Source: Verrucomicrobia bacterium UBA1629 (GTDB lineage Bacteria; Verrucomicrobiota; Kiritimatiellia; RFP12; UBA1067). Taken from it: a stretch of DNA of 25,933 nt. The stretch spans positions 1 through 25,933 of the forward strand of contig DCMF01000089.1 in NCBI GenBank assembly GCA_002321305.1. Direction: 5' to 3'. Positions 14,578-21,899 of this stretch are shown here, one piece after another (position 1 is the first letter of the stretch; the number at the start of each line of letters is the position of its first letter). A model generated the notes under the pieces. That model worked only from the letters and a program-made list of their open reading frames with translations. It had not been told where the DNA came from and searched no databases. The translations under genes and the position numbers were made by a program.

Positions 14578-16444
14578 CCGCGACGGGCACGTGCGGGTCC
14601 TGCCGCTCCACGTGGCGAACAAGATCGCGGCGGGCGAGGTCATCGAGCGTCCCGCAAGCGTCGTCAAGGAGCTCGTCGAGAACGCTCTCGACGCCGGCTC
14701 GACGCGCATCGCCATCACGATCACGCAGGGCGGACGCAAGCTCGTCGCCGTGCAGGACGACGGCTGCGGCATGACGAAGGACGACGCGCTCCTCTCGCTG
14801 GAGCGCCAGGCGACGTCGAAGATCCGCGACGTCGACGACATCGAGCAGATCGACACGCTCGGCTTCCGCGGCGAGGCGATCCCCTCCATCGCGTCCGTCT
14901 CGCGCTTCTCCCTCACGACCCGCCGCGCCGACTCGGACGAGGGAACGTTCCTCCAGGTCAACGCGGGGACGCTCGCGGAGGTGCGCGCGGCGGGCTGCCC
15001 GCCCGGCACGCGCGTCGAGGTGCGCGACCTCTTCTGCAACGTCCCCGCGCGGCGCAAGTTCCTCCGCGCCTACGCGACCGAGGAGGGCCACGTCAAGACG
15101 ATCTTCACGACGCACGCCCTCGCGCATCCGAGCGTCGGGTTCTCGCTCACGATCGACGGACGCGAACTCTACCGCCTCGCGCCGGCGACGACCGTGCGTG
15201 AGCGCGTCCGCGACCTCTTCGGCGACGACTTCCTCGCGCAGATGATGACGCTCGGCGCGGCAGAGGGCGAGCCGCGTCCCGTCCGCGCGACGACGGTGCT
15301 CGTCTCGGGGCTCCTCGAACGGCCCAACCTCGCGACGCCGACGCGCCGCGACCAGTACGTCTTCGTGAACGGGCGCCCCGCGACGGCGGCCTCGGTCGCC
15401 TACGCGCTCCGCGAGGCGTACCCGCGCCGCGCGGGCGACGCACGACCGGCGGCGATCCTCTTCATCGACGTGCCGCCCGAACAGGTCGACGTCAACGTGC
15501 ACCCGACGAAGCGCGAAGTGCGTTTCCGCGACAACCTCGCCGTCAAGCGCGCCATCGAAGACGCCGTCACCGCCGCGCTCGGCGGAGGGCAGGCCGAGGC
15601 GACAGGAGCGACAGGAGAGACGCGAGAGACACGAGGCGAAGCTTCGCCCTCAAGTCTCTCAAGCCCCTCTTGTCCCCGCGCCTCAAGTCCCTCTCGCCCC
15701 TCCTGCCCCTCAAGTCAACCCCCAGCCCCAAACCCTCTCGCCCCTCCTGTCGCTCACGTCAGCCCCTCGACCCCGCTTCCCCCGCCCCTTCCCGCGCCGG
15801 CGCCGGTCCAGAACGAGATCTCGTTCGCCGTCGAGCCCGACTCGCCACGGTCGAAGCCGTGGCAGTGGTTCAAGTTCCTCGCGCAGGCCGCCTCCGGCTA
15901 CCTGCTCATCGAGACGGACGCCGGCATCGTCACGATCAACCCCCAGGCGGCCCGCGAGCGCATCGCCTACGAACGGCTGCTCGCGGCCTCGTCCGCGACG
16001 GAAGCCGCACAGCCCGCGCAGGCCCTGCTCATCCCGGAGACGGTGAAGCTCAATCCCGTCGACGCCGCGCGCATCGCCGCGTCGCTGGAGACGATTGCGC
16101 GCATGGGCTTCCAAGTCGAACCGTTCGGCACGGACACCTTCAAGATCGACGCCGTGCCGCAGCTCTTGGGATCGCTCGCGCCGGCGACTGTCCTCACGAC
16201 CATCGCCCGCGACCTCGCCGAGGGCGGCTCGCGGCGGAGCGGGGAGCGCTGGCGCGACGAGCGCATCGCGAAGTCGATCGCCCGGTCGTTCGCCGGGGCC
16301 TCGCCCGCGCTCACGCAAGCGGGCGCGGAAGCCCTCGTCGAGGAGCTCTGCACCTGCCGGATGCCCTACGTCTGCCCGCGCGGCAAGCCCGTGATGATCT
16401 TCACCTCGACGCGCGAGCTCAACCGCAAGTTCGACCGCGCGTAG
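14567..16444 (+). CDS. mutL: DNA mismatch repair protein MutL (degenerate endonuclease motif)
   Basis: MutL, 625 residues. The GHKL ATPase head is complete: Glu35/Asn39 (KELVENALDAG), DDGCGM (64-69), GFRGEA (99-104), and the transducer end VNVHPTKREVRF (309-320). A low-complexity Ser/Pro linker (341-415) is encoded by an inverted repeat island. In the C-terminal dimer domain the metal motif DQHAx2Ex4E reads NPQAx2Ex4E (458-469), so the Asp and His are gone, while CPRGKP stands in for CPHGRP. The endonuclease is probably weak or lost (inference). The start is TTG 14567, overlapping ftsZ by 11 bp behind an AAAGGGG block; GTG 14591 (RVLPLHVANKI) is the alternative. Confidence 0.95.
   Translation: MISDRDGHVRVLPLHVANKIAAGEVIERPASVVKELVENALDAGSTRIAITITQGGRKLVAVQDDGCGMTKDDALLSLERQATSKIRDVDDIEQIDTLGFRGEAIPSIASVSRFSLTTRRADSDEGTFLQVNAGTLAEVRAAGCPPGTRVEVRDLFCNVPARRKFLRAYATEEGHVKTIFTTHALAHPSVGFSLTIDGRELYRLAPATTVRERVRDLFGDDFLAQMMTLGAAEGEPRPVRATTVLVSGLLERPNLATPTRRDQYVFVNGRPATAASVAYALREAYPRRAGDARPAAILFIDVPPEQVDVNVHPTKREVRFRDNLAVKRAIEDAVTAALGGGQAEATGATGETRETRGEASPSSLSSPSCPRASSPSRPSCPSSQPPAPNPLAPPVAHVSPSTPLPPPLPAPAPVQNEISFAVEPDSPRSKPWQWFKFLAQAASGYLLIETDAGIVTINPQAARERIAYERLLAASSATEAAQPAQALLIPETVKLNPVDAARIAASLETIARMGFQVEPFGTDTFKIDAVPQLLGSLAPATVLTTIARDLAEGGSRRSGERWRDERIAKSIARSFAGASPALTQAGAEALVEELCTCRMPYVCPRGKPVMIFTSTRELNRKFDRA
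15599..15760. repeat. Purine/pyrimidine inverted repeat island in the mutL linker
   Basis: The left arm is nearly all purine with C (GCGACAGGAG at 15599 and 15608). A perfect 14-bp palindrome, GGCGAAGCTTCGCC, lies at 15635-15648. The right arm is a long pyrimidine-rich stretch with several CCTCAAGTC-type units and CTCCTGTCGC (15744-15753), the exact reverse complement of the left 10-mer. It encodes the variable Ser/Pro linker of MutL and keeps the frame. Confidence 0.75.
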
Positions 16445-16482
16445 CGGCAGGCCGCGCCGAGCGCACGCGCACAACCGCCATC

Positions 16483-16506
16483 GGACGGACGAGACAGAGT
16501 CCGTCC
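16483..16506. other. Hairpin between convergent mutL and comF
   Basis: GGACGGAC, an 8-nt loop, then GTCCGTCC: a perfect 8-bp stem in the 104-bp gap between the two convergent genes. No U-tract follows on either strand, so it is not a standard intrinsic terminator. It could slow polymerase, help a Rho-type stop, or be a dispersed repeat. The rest of the gap shows no reading frame or promoter. Confidence 0.5.
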
Positions 16507-16548
16507 CTCCCGAAAAGGCGAAGGCCTTCATCTGCCCGAACGGCAAGA

Positions 16549-17265
16549 TCACGTGTGGAGCGAGCGGACAAGCGAGACGCACCAGACGCGCGCGGCGCCG
16601 GCGCGCTTCAGCTCCGCCGCACACTCCGAGAGCGTCGAGCCGGTCGTCATCACGTCATCGACGAGCAGCACGGCCTTGTCCGCGACGACGGCGGGACGCA
16701 TCACGCCGAACGTGCCGACCACGTTCGTGCGCCGCTCGGCCTCGTTCAGCCGCCCCTGCCGCTTCGGCGCATTCTTCCGCCGCAGCACGAACGGCGGACA
16801 GGGCTTCCCCAGCCGCCGCGCGAGCGGCTTCGCGAGGACGCGGCACGGCGTGCAGCCGCGATCCCAGAGGTGGAAGAGAGTGGACGGCACGGAGAGGACG
16901 CAATCGACCTTCGCGACGTCGAACCGCGCGCGCACCGTCGCCTCAAGGAAGTCCACGAGGTCGTCCCGCAGCCAGTAGTGGTTGCGGAACTTGAAGGCGT
17001 TCAGCATCTCTCGCGCCTCGCCCTCCATCCGCAGCGCGCTCGCCGCGCGGTCGAAGTGCGGACGGTACGTGCGACAGTCCTCGCAGAGGAATTCCGCGTC
17101 CAGCCCCGACGCATCGCGTCCGCACCGCCGACAGCAGCCCGTCGCCGGCACAAAGGGCAGGCGGTTCAGGCAGTCCGAGCAGACGTGTCGCCCCGCCCGG
17201 TCGACCGGGCGCCCGCAGACCTCGCACACGCGCGGCCACACGATGTCGAGGACTTTATCGAGCAA
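16549..17265 (-). CDS. comF: ComF family phosphoribosyltransferase-like protein
   Basis: A 238-residue ComF-type protein; ComF is needed for DNA uptake in naturally competent bacteria, though many carriers are not known to be competent. Cysteine pairs C14-x2-C17 and C29-x2-C32, with C44/C45/C48 and C61-x2-C64, form the N-terminal zinc ribbons. The C-terminal type I PRTase domain has the PRPP loop VDDVMTTGST. The frame is open to 17337, but that would overlap the preceding gene by 83 bp. A TTG at 17265 (LDKVLDIVWPRVCEVCG) fits the family N-terminus better and overlaps the upstream stop by 11 bp. No clear ribosome site is seen, so the start is uncertain. Confidence 0.85.
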   Translation of the reverse strand: MLDKVLDIVWPRVCEVCGRPVDRAGRHVCSDCLNRLPFVPATGCCRRCGRDASGLDAEFLCEDCRTYRPHFDRAASALRMEGEAREMLNAFKFRNHYWLRDDLVDFLEATVRARFDVAKVDCVLSVPSTLFHLWDRGCTPCRVLAKPLARRLGKPCPPFVLRRKNAPKRQGRLNEAERRTNVVGTFGVMRPAVVADKAVLLVDDVMTTGSTLSECAAELKRAGAARVWCVSLVRSLHT

Positions 17266-18196
17266 GCAGGTTCGCGGGGTATTCGCCCGCCTCGACGAGC
17301 TTTCGGATCGCGGACATGACGAACGGCTTGTCCTCACGGTACGTGACGCCGAACCAGGAGGAGTCCGTCGGCAGCACCCGGCAGTCGGCCCTGCCCTCCC
17401 TGATCAGCTCGTCCACGACGAACGGGATGTACCACTCGCTCTTCGGTTCCGTGCCGCGCGCGGCGAGGAACTTCGCGAAGCGCGTCTCCAGCTCGGCGAA
17501 GAGCTGCGGCGTGAAGCCCCAGCAGTTCATCGAGACGCGCGCGTCGAGCGGAACCTTGACAGGGTTCGCCTCGTCCTCGCGGTTCTCGGCCGCGTCGCCG
17601 GACCGCACGAGCTTCGTCATCTCGGTCACGCCCTTCAGCCGACCGTCGGGGGAGATGTCGCAGATGCCGCGCGCGACCGAGCCGTTCTCGGAGAGCGTCA
17701 GGTCAAGGCGATAGCCGACCATGAAGAAGTGCAGCTTCCCGTCGTCGGCGGTCGCCGGACGGCTTCCGCCGACTGCGCAAGCCTGCGACAGAGCGCGGCC
17801 GAGCTGGGCCATCGCGTCACGTCCGTAGAAGTCGTCGGCGTTGATGACGGCGAACGGCTCCTTCACGACGTGGCGCGCCGCGCGCGTCGCGTGCGCCGTG
17901 CCCCACGGCTTCGTGCGCCCTTCGGGAAGCGTGTAGGGCGTCGGCAGGTCGTCCAGGTCCTGATGGCAGTAGTCGACGGCGACGAGTCCCTCGTACTTCT
18001 TGCCGACCTTCTCCCTGAACGAGTCCTCGAAGTCCCTGCGGATGACGAAGACGACCTTGCCGAAGCCGCCGCGAATCGCGTCGAAGACGGAGTAGTCGAG
18101 AATGGCCTCGCCCGATGGGCCTACGGGGTCAACCTGCTTCAGCCCGCCATAGCGGCTGCCCATGCCGGCGGCGAGGACGACGAGTGTCGGTTTCAT
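17255..18196 (-). CDS. Sugar-phosphate nucleotidyltransferase-like protein
   Basis: A 313-residue GT-A-fold nucleotidyltransferase. The N-terminal nucleotide loop LAAGMGSRYGGLKQ (8-21) and the metal Asp in VINADDFYG are typical of enzymes that make NDP-sugars from sugar-1-phosphates. The mid-part PWGTAHA and the C-terminal KPFVMSAIRKLVEAGEYP fit a family found in Bacteroidetes and PVC bacteria whose sugar is not assigned. A GAAAGGAA block lies about 9 nt before the ATG. It lies 37 bp after tsaC in the same direction. The NDP-sugar product cannot be told from sequence. Confidence 0.82.
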   Translation of the reverse strand: MKPTLVVLAAGMGSRYGGLKQVDPVGPSGEAILDYSVFDAIRGGFGKVVFVIRRDFEDSFREKVGKKYEGLVAVDYCHQDLDDLPTPYTLPEGRTKPWGTAHATRAARHVVKEPFAVINADDFYGRDAMAQLGRALSQACAVGGSRPATADDGKLHFFMVGYRLDLTLSENGSVARGICDISPDGRLKGVTEMTKLVRSGDAAENREDEANPVKVPLDARVSMNCWGFTPQLFAELETRFAKFLAARGTEPKSEWYIPFVVDELIREGRADCRVLPTDSSWFGVTYREDKPFVMSAIRKLVEAGEYPANLLAR

Positions 18197-18233
18197 CTGA
18201 TCGGTTCCTTTCGATTTGAATGTGAAAACGCAT

Positions 18234-18809
18234 TTAGGCCACGGCCGGACGGCGCGCTGACGGCTGCGCCGCGAACGTCACCGGACCTTCGCGCAAGACC
18301 GTGAGCCGTCCGCCTTCAACTTTGACGACGGTCGAGGCCGTGCCGCCCGGCGAGACGCCATCGTCGACGACGAGATCGGCCGAGAGCCCGACGTCCTTCA
18401 GCGCGGCTTCGGCGTCCGTCGCCGCGCGCCGGCCGGAGAGGTTCGCGCTCGTGACGCGCAGCGCGCCGCCGCAGGCCGCGATCAGCCGCCGCGTCCAGCC
18501 GTGGTCGGGTACGCGCACGCCCTCGCCCTGCGCGACGACCGTGAGCGCCCCCGGCCAGTGCGGCCGCCCGACGGACGCGGCCTCGGCGCCAATGAACTTC
18601 GCCGCGCCGTCCGCATCGCTCGACAGAAGCGCAATCGGCTTCCGCGCATCGCGCGCCTTGATCGTGTAGAGCCGTTCGACGGCCTCGGGACAGTCCGGAT
18701 GCGCCGCAAGCCCGTAGACGGTGTCCGTCGGAATCACCGCCACGCCGCCCGCGCGCAGCACGTCCGCCGCCGCCGCCAGCCCCGCCTCGTCTGCCGGAAC
18801 GATCTTCAT
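18234..18809 (-). CDS. tsaC: Threonylcarbamoyl-AMP synthase (Sua5/YciO/YrdC)
   Basis: A 191-residue YrdC-domain enzyme that makes threonylcarbamoyl-AMP for the t6A37 modification of ANN-reading tRNAs. The substrate motif KxR...SxN is complete: K51, R53 (IKARDARKP) and S121, N123 (VTSANLSG). PTDTVYGLAA (27-36) is the family signature. At 191 residues it is the short TsaC form without the Sua5 C-terminal domain. GGAAGGGG precedes the ATG by 6 nt, and the gene begins 3 bp after the murA stop. Confidence 0.94.
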   Translation of the reverse strand: MKIVPADEAGLAAAADVLRAGGVAVIPTDTVYGLAAHPDCPEAVERLYTIKARDARKPIALLSSDADGAAKFIGAEAASVGRPHWPGALTVVAQGEGVRVPDHGWTRRLIAACGGALRVTSANLSGRRAATDAEAALKDVGLSADLVVDDGVSPGGTASTVVKVEGGRLTVLREGPVTFAAQPSARRPAVA

Positions 18810-18812
18810 TGC

Positions 18813-20099
18813 CTACCCCTTCCTTTCGATGTCCGCGCCGAGCGCGCCGAGCCCCTTCTCGACCGAGACGTAGCCCCGGTCGATCGACTCGGCGTTCAGG
18901 ATCGTCGTCTCGCCCTTCGCGCAGAGCGCGGCGATGACGAGCGCAATGCCCGCCCGGATGTCCGGCGACGTGACCGTGCCGCCCGTCAGGGCCGACGGCC
19001 CCGTGACGACGACGCGGTGCGGGTCGCACGGCACGATCTTCGCGCCCATCTGCCGCAGGTGATCGACGAAGTAGAGGCGCGACTCGAACATCTTCTCGAA
19101 GAAGAGGCACGTGCCGCGCGCCTGCGAGGCGAGGACGATGAGGATCGACAGGAGGTCGGACGGGAACGCCGGCCACGTGCCGTCCGCGAGCGACGGGATC
19201 GCGTCGCCGAGGTCGTACTTCATCCGCAGCCGCTTGCGCGGCACGTAGCGGAGCGTCCCCGCCGCCGCATCGACCGTCCACGTCACGCCGAAGCGCGCAA
19301 ACGGCCCGGCCAACACCTCGAACGGCGCGGGATCGACGCCCGTCAGCGTCAGCTCGCCGCCCGTCACGGCCGCCGCGACGAGATAGCTGCCGGCCTCGAT
19401 GTAGTCGCAGCCGACCGTCGCCGTGCAGCCGTGCAGCGACGCGACGCCCTCGACGACGAGCCGGTTCGTGCCCGCGCCCGCGACGTTCGCGCCCATCGCG
19501 TTGAGCATGTTCGCGAGATCGACGATGTGCGGCTCGCACGCCGCGTTGTAGATCTCCGTCCGCCCCTTCGCGAGGACGGACGCCATCAGGATGTTCTCCG
19601 TCGCCGTCACGGACGCCTCGTCGAGGAGGATGCGCGCGCCCTTCAGCGCGCCCTTGAGCGCAAGCGACTTCTTGCCGACGGACGCCTTGGCGCCGAGCGC
19701 CTTGAAGCCGGCGAAGTGCGTGTCGAGGCGGCGGTGGCCGATCGCGTCCCCGCCGGGCGGCGGCAGCGAGGCGCGGCCGAGCCGCGCAAGGAGCGGGCCC
19801 GCGAAGAGGAAGCTCGTGCGGATCTTCGCCGCGAGCTCGGGCGAGATCCGCGCCGACCGCAGCTTCGTCGCCGTAATCGTGACCGCGCCCGCCGCCGCGT
19901 CGCGCACGACCTGCGCGCCGAAGCTCCGCGCCACGTCGAGCATCCGCGCCACGTCGTCGATGGCGGGCAGGTTGCGGATCGTGACGGGCTCGGACGTCAG
20001 GAGCGCCGCCGCGACCATCGGCAGCGCCGCGTTCTTGTTGCCCGAGACGCGATGCGTCCCGGAAATCGTCTTGCGACCGCAGATGACAAGCCGGCTCAT
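18813..20099 (-). CDS. murA: UDP-N-acetylglucosamine 1-carboxyvinyltransferase with Cys to Asp in the active site
   Basis: MurA, 428 residues, catalyses the first committed step of peptidoglycan synthesis: transfer of enolpyruvate from PEP to UDP-GlcNAc. Lys22/Asn23 (GNKNAAL) and the two inside-out EPSP-synthase-like lobes are present. The active-site loop, PGGCAIG in E. coli (C115), reads PGGDAIG here: Asp118 replaces the Cys. The same change occurs naturally in Mycobacterium tuberculosis and Chlamydia, where it leaves the enzyme active and insensitive to fosfomycin. The start lies 2 bp after the ktrA stop; no strong ribosome site is seen. Confidence 0.97.
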   Translation of the reverse strand: MSRLVICGRKTISGTHRVSGNKNAALPMVAAALLTSEPVTIRNLPAIDDVARMLDVARSFGAQVVRDAAAGAVTITATKLRSARISPELAAKIRTSFLFAGPLLARLGRASLPPPGGDAIGHRRLDTHFAGFKALGAKASVGKKSLALKGALKGARILLDEASVTATENILMASVLAKGRTEIYNAACEPHIVDLANMLNAMGANVAGAGTNRLVVEGVASLHGCTATVGCDYIEAGSYLVAAAVTGGELTLTGVDPAPFEVLAGPFARFGVTWTVDAAAGTLRYVPRKRLRMKYDLGDAIPSLADGTWPAFPSDLLSILIVLASQARGTCLFFEKMFESRLYFVDHLRQMGAKIVPCDPHRVVVTGPSALTGGTVTSPDIRAGIALVIAALCAKGETTILNAESIDRGYVSVEKGLGALGADIERKG

Positions 20100-20101
20100 C
20101 G

Positions 20102-20758
20102 TCAGGACAGCTCGTCGAGCTTCTTCGTCTCGCCGAAGACGATGAGGCGGTCGTCGGACGCCATCACGTCGCCCGCCTGCGGGAAGATGACCTTGCGCGG
20201 CTTCTTCGGGTCGGGATCCGCGCGGCGGATGCAGAGCACCGTCACGCCCGTCTTGCGGCGGAGGTCCGCCTCGGCGAGCGTCTGGCCGCGCACGCCGTCC
20301 GGCACGTCGATCTCCGCGATCGAGTAGCCCTCGGAGACCTCCAGGAAGTCGACGACGTCATGGTTCGCGATGGCGCGCGCAAGGCGGTGCGCCGAGTCGC
20401 GGTCGGGATAGACGACCGAATCCGCGCCGATGCGGCGCAGGATCTTGCCGTGCAGCTCGCTCGTCGCCTTCGCGACGACGTTCGGCACGCCCAGCTCCTT
20501 GCAGTTCGCCGTCGCCATCATCGACGCCTCCATGTTCGAGCCGATCGCGACGACGACGACGTCGCACTCGCCGAAGCCCGCCTCCTCCAGGACGCGCGGC
20601 TGGGTCGCGTCGCCCTGGAGCGCCGTCGCGAACTCGTTCGCCTGCTGCATCGCGGGACGGTTCCGGTCGATGAGAATCACCTCCGCGCCCGCGTTCGAGA
20701 GCGATTCCGCGAGCGACATGCCGAAGCGCCCCGCGCCGATGATGCCTATTCTCTTCAT
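20102..20758 (-). CDS. KtrA/TrkA family K+ channel regulatory subunit
   Basis: A 218-residue RCK protein: N-terminal Rossmann NAD/ATP domain (GAGRFG 8-13, acidic strand end LIDRN 34-38) and a C-terminal TrkA-C domain (about 140-215). Such subunits gate Ktr/Trk potassium transporters from the cytoplasm. The membrane partner KtrB/TrkH is not in the window. The ATG overlaps the rsmI stop (ATGA), but a TGGTATAAT box inside the end of rsmI ends 6 nt before the ATG, so the gene probably also has its own leaderless transcript. Confidence 0.92.
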   Translation of the reverse strand: MKRIGIIGAGRFGMSLAESLSNAGAEVILIDRNRPAMQQANEFATALQGDATQPRVLEEAGFGECDVVVVAIGSNMEASMMATANCKELGVPNVVAKATSELHGKILRRIGADSVVYPDRDSAHRLARAIANHDVVDFLEVSEGYSIAEIDVPDGVRGQTLAEADLRRKTGVTVLCIRRADPDPKKPRKVIFPQAGDVMASDDRLIVFGETKKLDELS

Positions 20759-21492
20759 GCGGACATTATACCATCTCTGCCGCCGTCCGGGGGCGTCGCC
20801 GCCGCCTGCCGCGCGAACTTCGGGTTGCAGCCCGCGATCACGAGCGCGACCTCGCCCTTCACCTTCGCGCCCCGGTATTCCCGCACCAAGTCGGACAGGT
20901 AGCCGCGCGACACGCGCTCGTGAAGCTTCGTCAGCTCGATGCAGACGGCGGCCTCCCGGTCGCCGAGCGCGTCCAGCGCCGCCTCCAGCGTCGCGGCGAT
21001 CCGGAACGGCGACTCGTAGCAGACGAGCGTATGTTCCCTGTCCGCGTCCTCCCGAAACCAGTTGCGGAGCGCCCCCGGCCCGCGCGGCGGGAAGCCCCGG
21101 AAGGTGAACGACGACGTCGAGAGCCCGCTCATCAGCAGGGCGACGTTGACCGCGCTCGCGCCGGGGATCACCTCATAGGCGACGCCCCGCTGCGCGCAGG
21201 TGCGGATCAGGCGGTAGCCGGGGTCGGAGATGCCGGGGTAGCCGCCGTCCGAACAGAGCGCGACCTCCTTGCCGGACGCGAGATCCGCCAGCACCTTCTC
21301 GGTGATGCGGTCTTCGTTCCCCTGACGGTACGAGAACATCTCGGACGGACGCGGAATGCCGAAGTGCGTCAGCAGCTGCCAGGTGCGCCGCGTGTCCTCG
21401 CAGGCGATGACGGCCGCCGACTTGAACGCCTCCAGCGCGCGCGGCGAGAGGTCGCCGAGGTTTCCAATGGGTGTGGCTATGACGTGTAGCAT
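20755..21492 (-). CDS. rsmI: 16S rRNA (cytidine1402-2'-O)-methyltransferase
   Basis: RsmI, 245 residues, 2'-O-methylates C1402 in the 16S rRNA decoding centre using SAM. Signatures: ATPIGNLGDLSPRALE (6-21), CEDTRRT, CSDGGYPGISDPG (SDAGxPxISDPG in most relatives, Ala to Gly) and IPGASAVNVALLMSGL. It is shorter than the usual ~280 residues and ends just past the catalytic domain; its last codons double as the ktrA promoter. The ATG at 21492 lies 14 bp after the stop of the small upstream ORF and has no visible Shine-Dalgarno sequence. A large palindrome lies 40-80 nt upstream. Confidence 0.95.
   Translation of the reverse strand: MLHVIATPIGNLGDLSPRALEAFKSAAVIACEDTRRTWQLLTHFGIPRPSEMFSYRQGNEDRITEKVLADLASGKEVALCSDGGYPGISDPGYRLIRTCAQRGVAYEVIPGASAVNVALLMSGLSTSSFTFRGFPPRGPGALRNWFREDADREHTLVCYESPFRIAATLEAALDALGDREAAVCIELTKLHERVSRGYLSDLVREYRGAKVKGEVALVIAGCNPKFARQAAATPPDGGRDGIMSA
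20765..20773 (-). promoter_or_regulatory. Extended -10 promoter of ktrA inside rsmI
   Basis: TGGTATAAT on the minus strand (hexamer 20765-20770), embedded in the last codons of rsmI. Exactly 6 nt separate it from the ktrA ATG, which places +1 at the A of the ATG. Confidence 0.68.
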
Positions 21493-21506
21493 GGCAATAG
21501 GCAGAT

Positions 21507-21827
21507 TTAGGGAAAATGGCCTTGGGCCGATTCGGCCCTACCTCCGCATTTATATAAATGCGGAGGTAGGGCGGCAGTCTCTTGAACACGAAGGGACTTC
21601 AAGGCGAGCGACAGTCCCTCGACCGCCTCGAGGCTGCCAACGGCGGCGGCCAGCTCCGAACGGACGACCGAATACGCCGCGTCGCCCCTGCGATGCGTGA
21701 AGACAATGGCCACCGAAATCGATGTTCCATCCTCGACAAGCTCGACGGGCACGCGACTCGCGTTGGCTTCAAGCGAGTTCAGTGCCGTATCGGCAATTAC
21801 ATCGGCGAGGGACGCATGCATAGACAA
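21507..21827 (-). CDS. Small GHKL-like remnant or divergent protein, 106 residues
   Basis: Residues 1-30 (SLADVIADTALNSLEANAS) look like the N-box helix of GHKL ATPases, close to the ATP-binding proteins encoded with [FeFe]-hydrogenases. Residues 40-80 (IVFTHRRGDAAYSVVRSEL) resemble the C-terminal end of the same proteins. The middle, with the DxGxG and G-rich ATP-binding boxes, is missing, so ATP binding is unlikely. Residues 86-98 are encoded by a 38-bp palindrome. It may be an internally deleted pseudogene or a reduced family. The TTG start at 21827 has AAGGA 7 nt upstream; ATG 21821 is the alternative. Family assignment is inference from short motifs. Confidence 0.6.
   Translation of the reverse strand: MSMHASLADVIADTALNSLEANASRVPVELVEDGTSISVAIVFTHRRGDAAYSVVRSELAAAVGSLEAVEGLSLALKSLRVQETAALPPHLYKCGGRAESAQGHFP
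21524..21572. repeat. Perfect 38-bp palindrome with an overlapping 15-nt palindrome
   Basis: Bases 21535-21572 read the same on both strands with no mismatch; the arms begin GCCCTACCTCCGCATTTAT. A second palindrome, GGGCCGA-T-TCGGCCC (21524-21538), shares its last four bases with it, so in RNA the two stems would compete. It encodes the tail of the 106-residue ORF and lies just upstream of rsmI. Possible roles: dispersed palindromic element, or a transcription or translation attenuator for rsmI. Confidence 0.9.
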
Positions 21828-21851
21828 CTAACTTCCTTTTTTGGGGTTCAC

Positions 21852-21860
21852 ATTATAGCA
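21852..21860 (-). promoter_or_regulatory. Extended -10 promoter upstream of the 106-residue ORF and rsmI
   Basis: TGCTATAAT on the minus strand (hexamer 21852-21857) in the 72-bp gap after the DUF2851 gene. Here 24 nt separate it from the TTG start, and an AAGGA ribosome site is present, in contrast to the leaderless promoters. Confidence 0.65.
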
Positions 21861-21899
21861 AATATCCCCTTTCTCGGTTCAACGCCGCGCACAGCCCCG

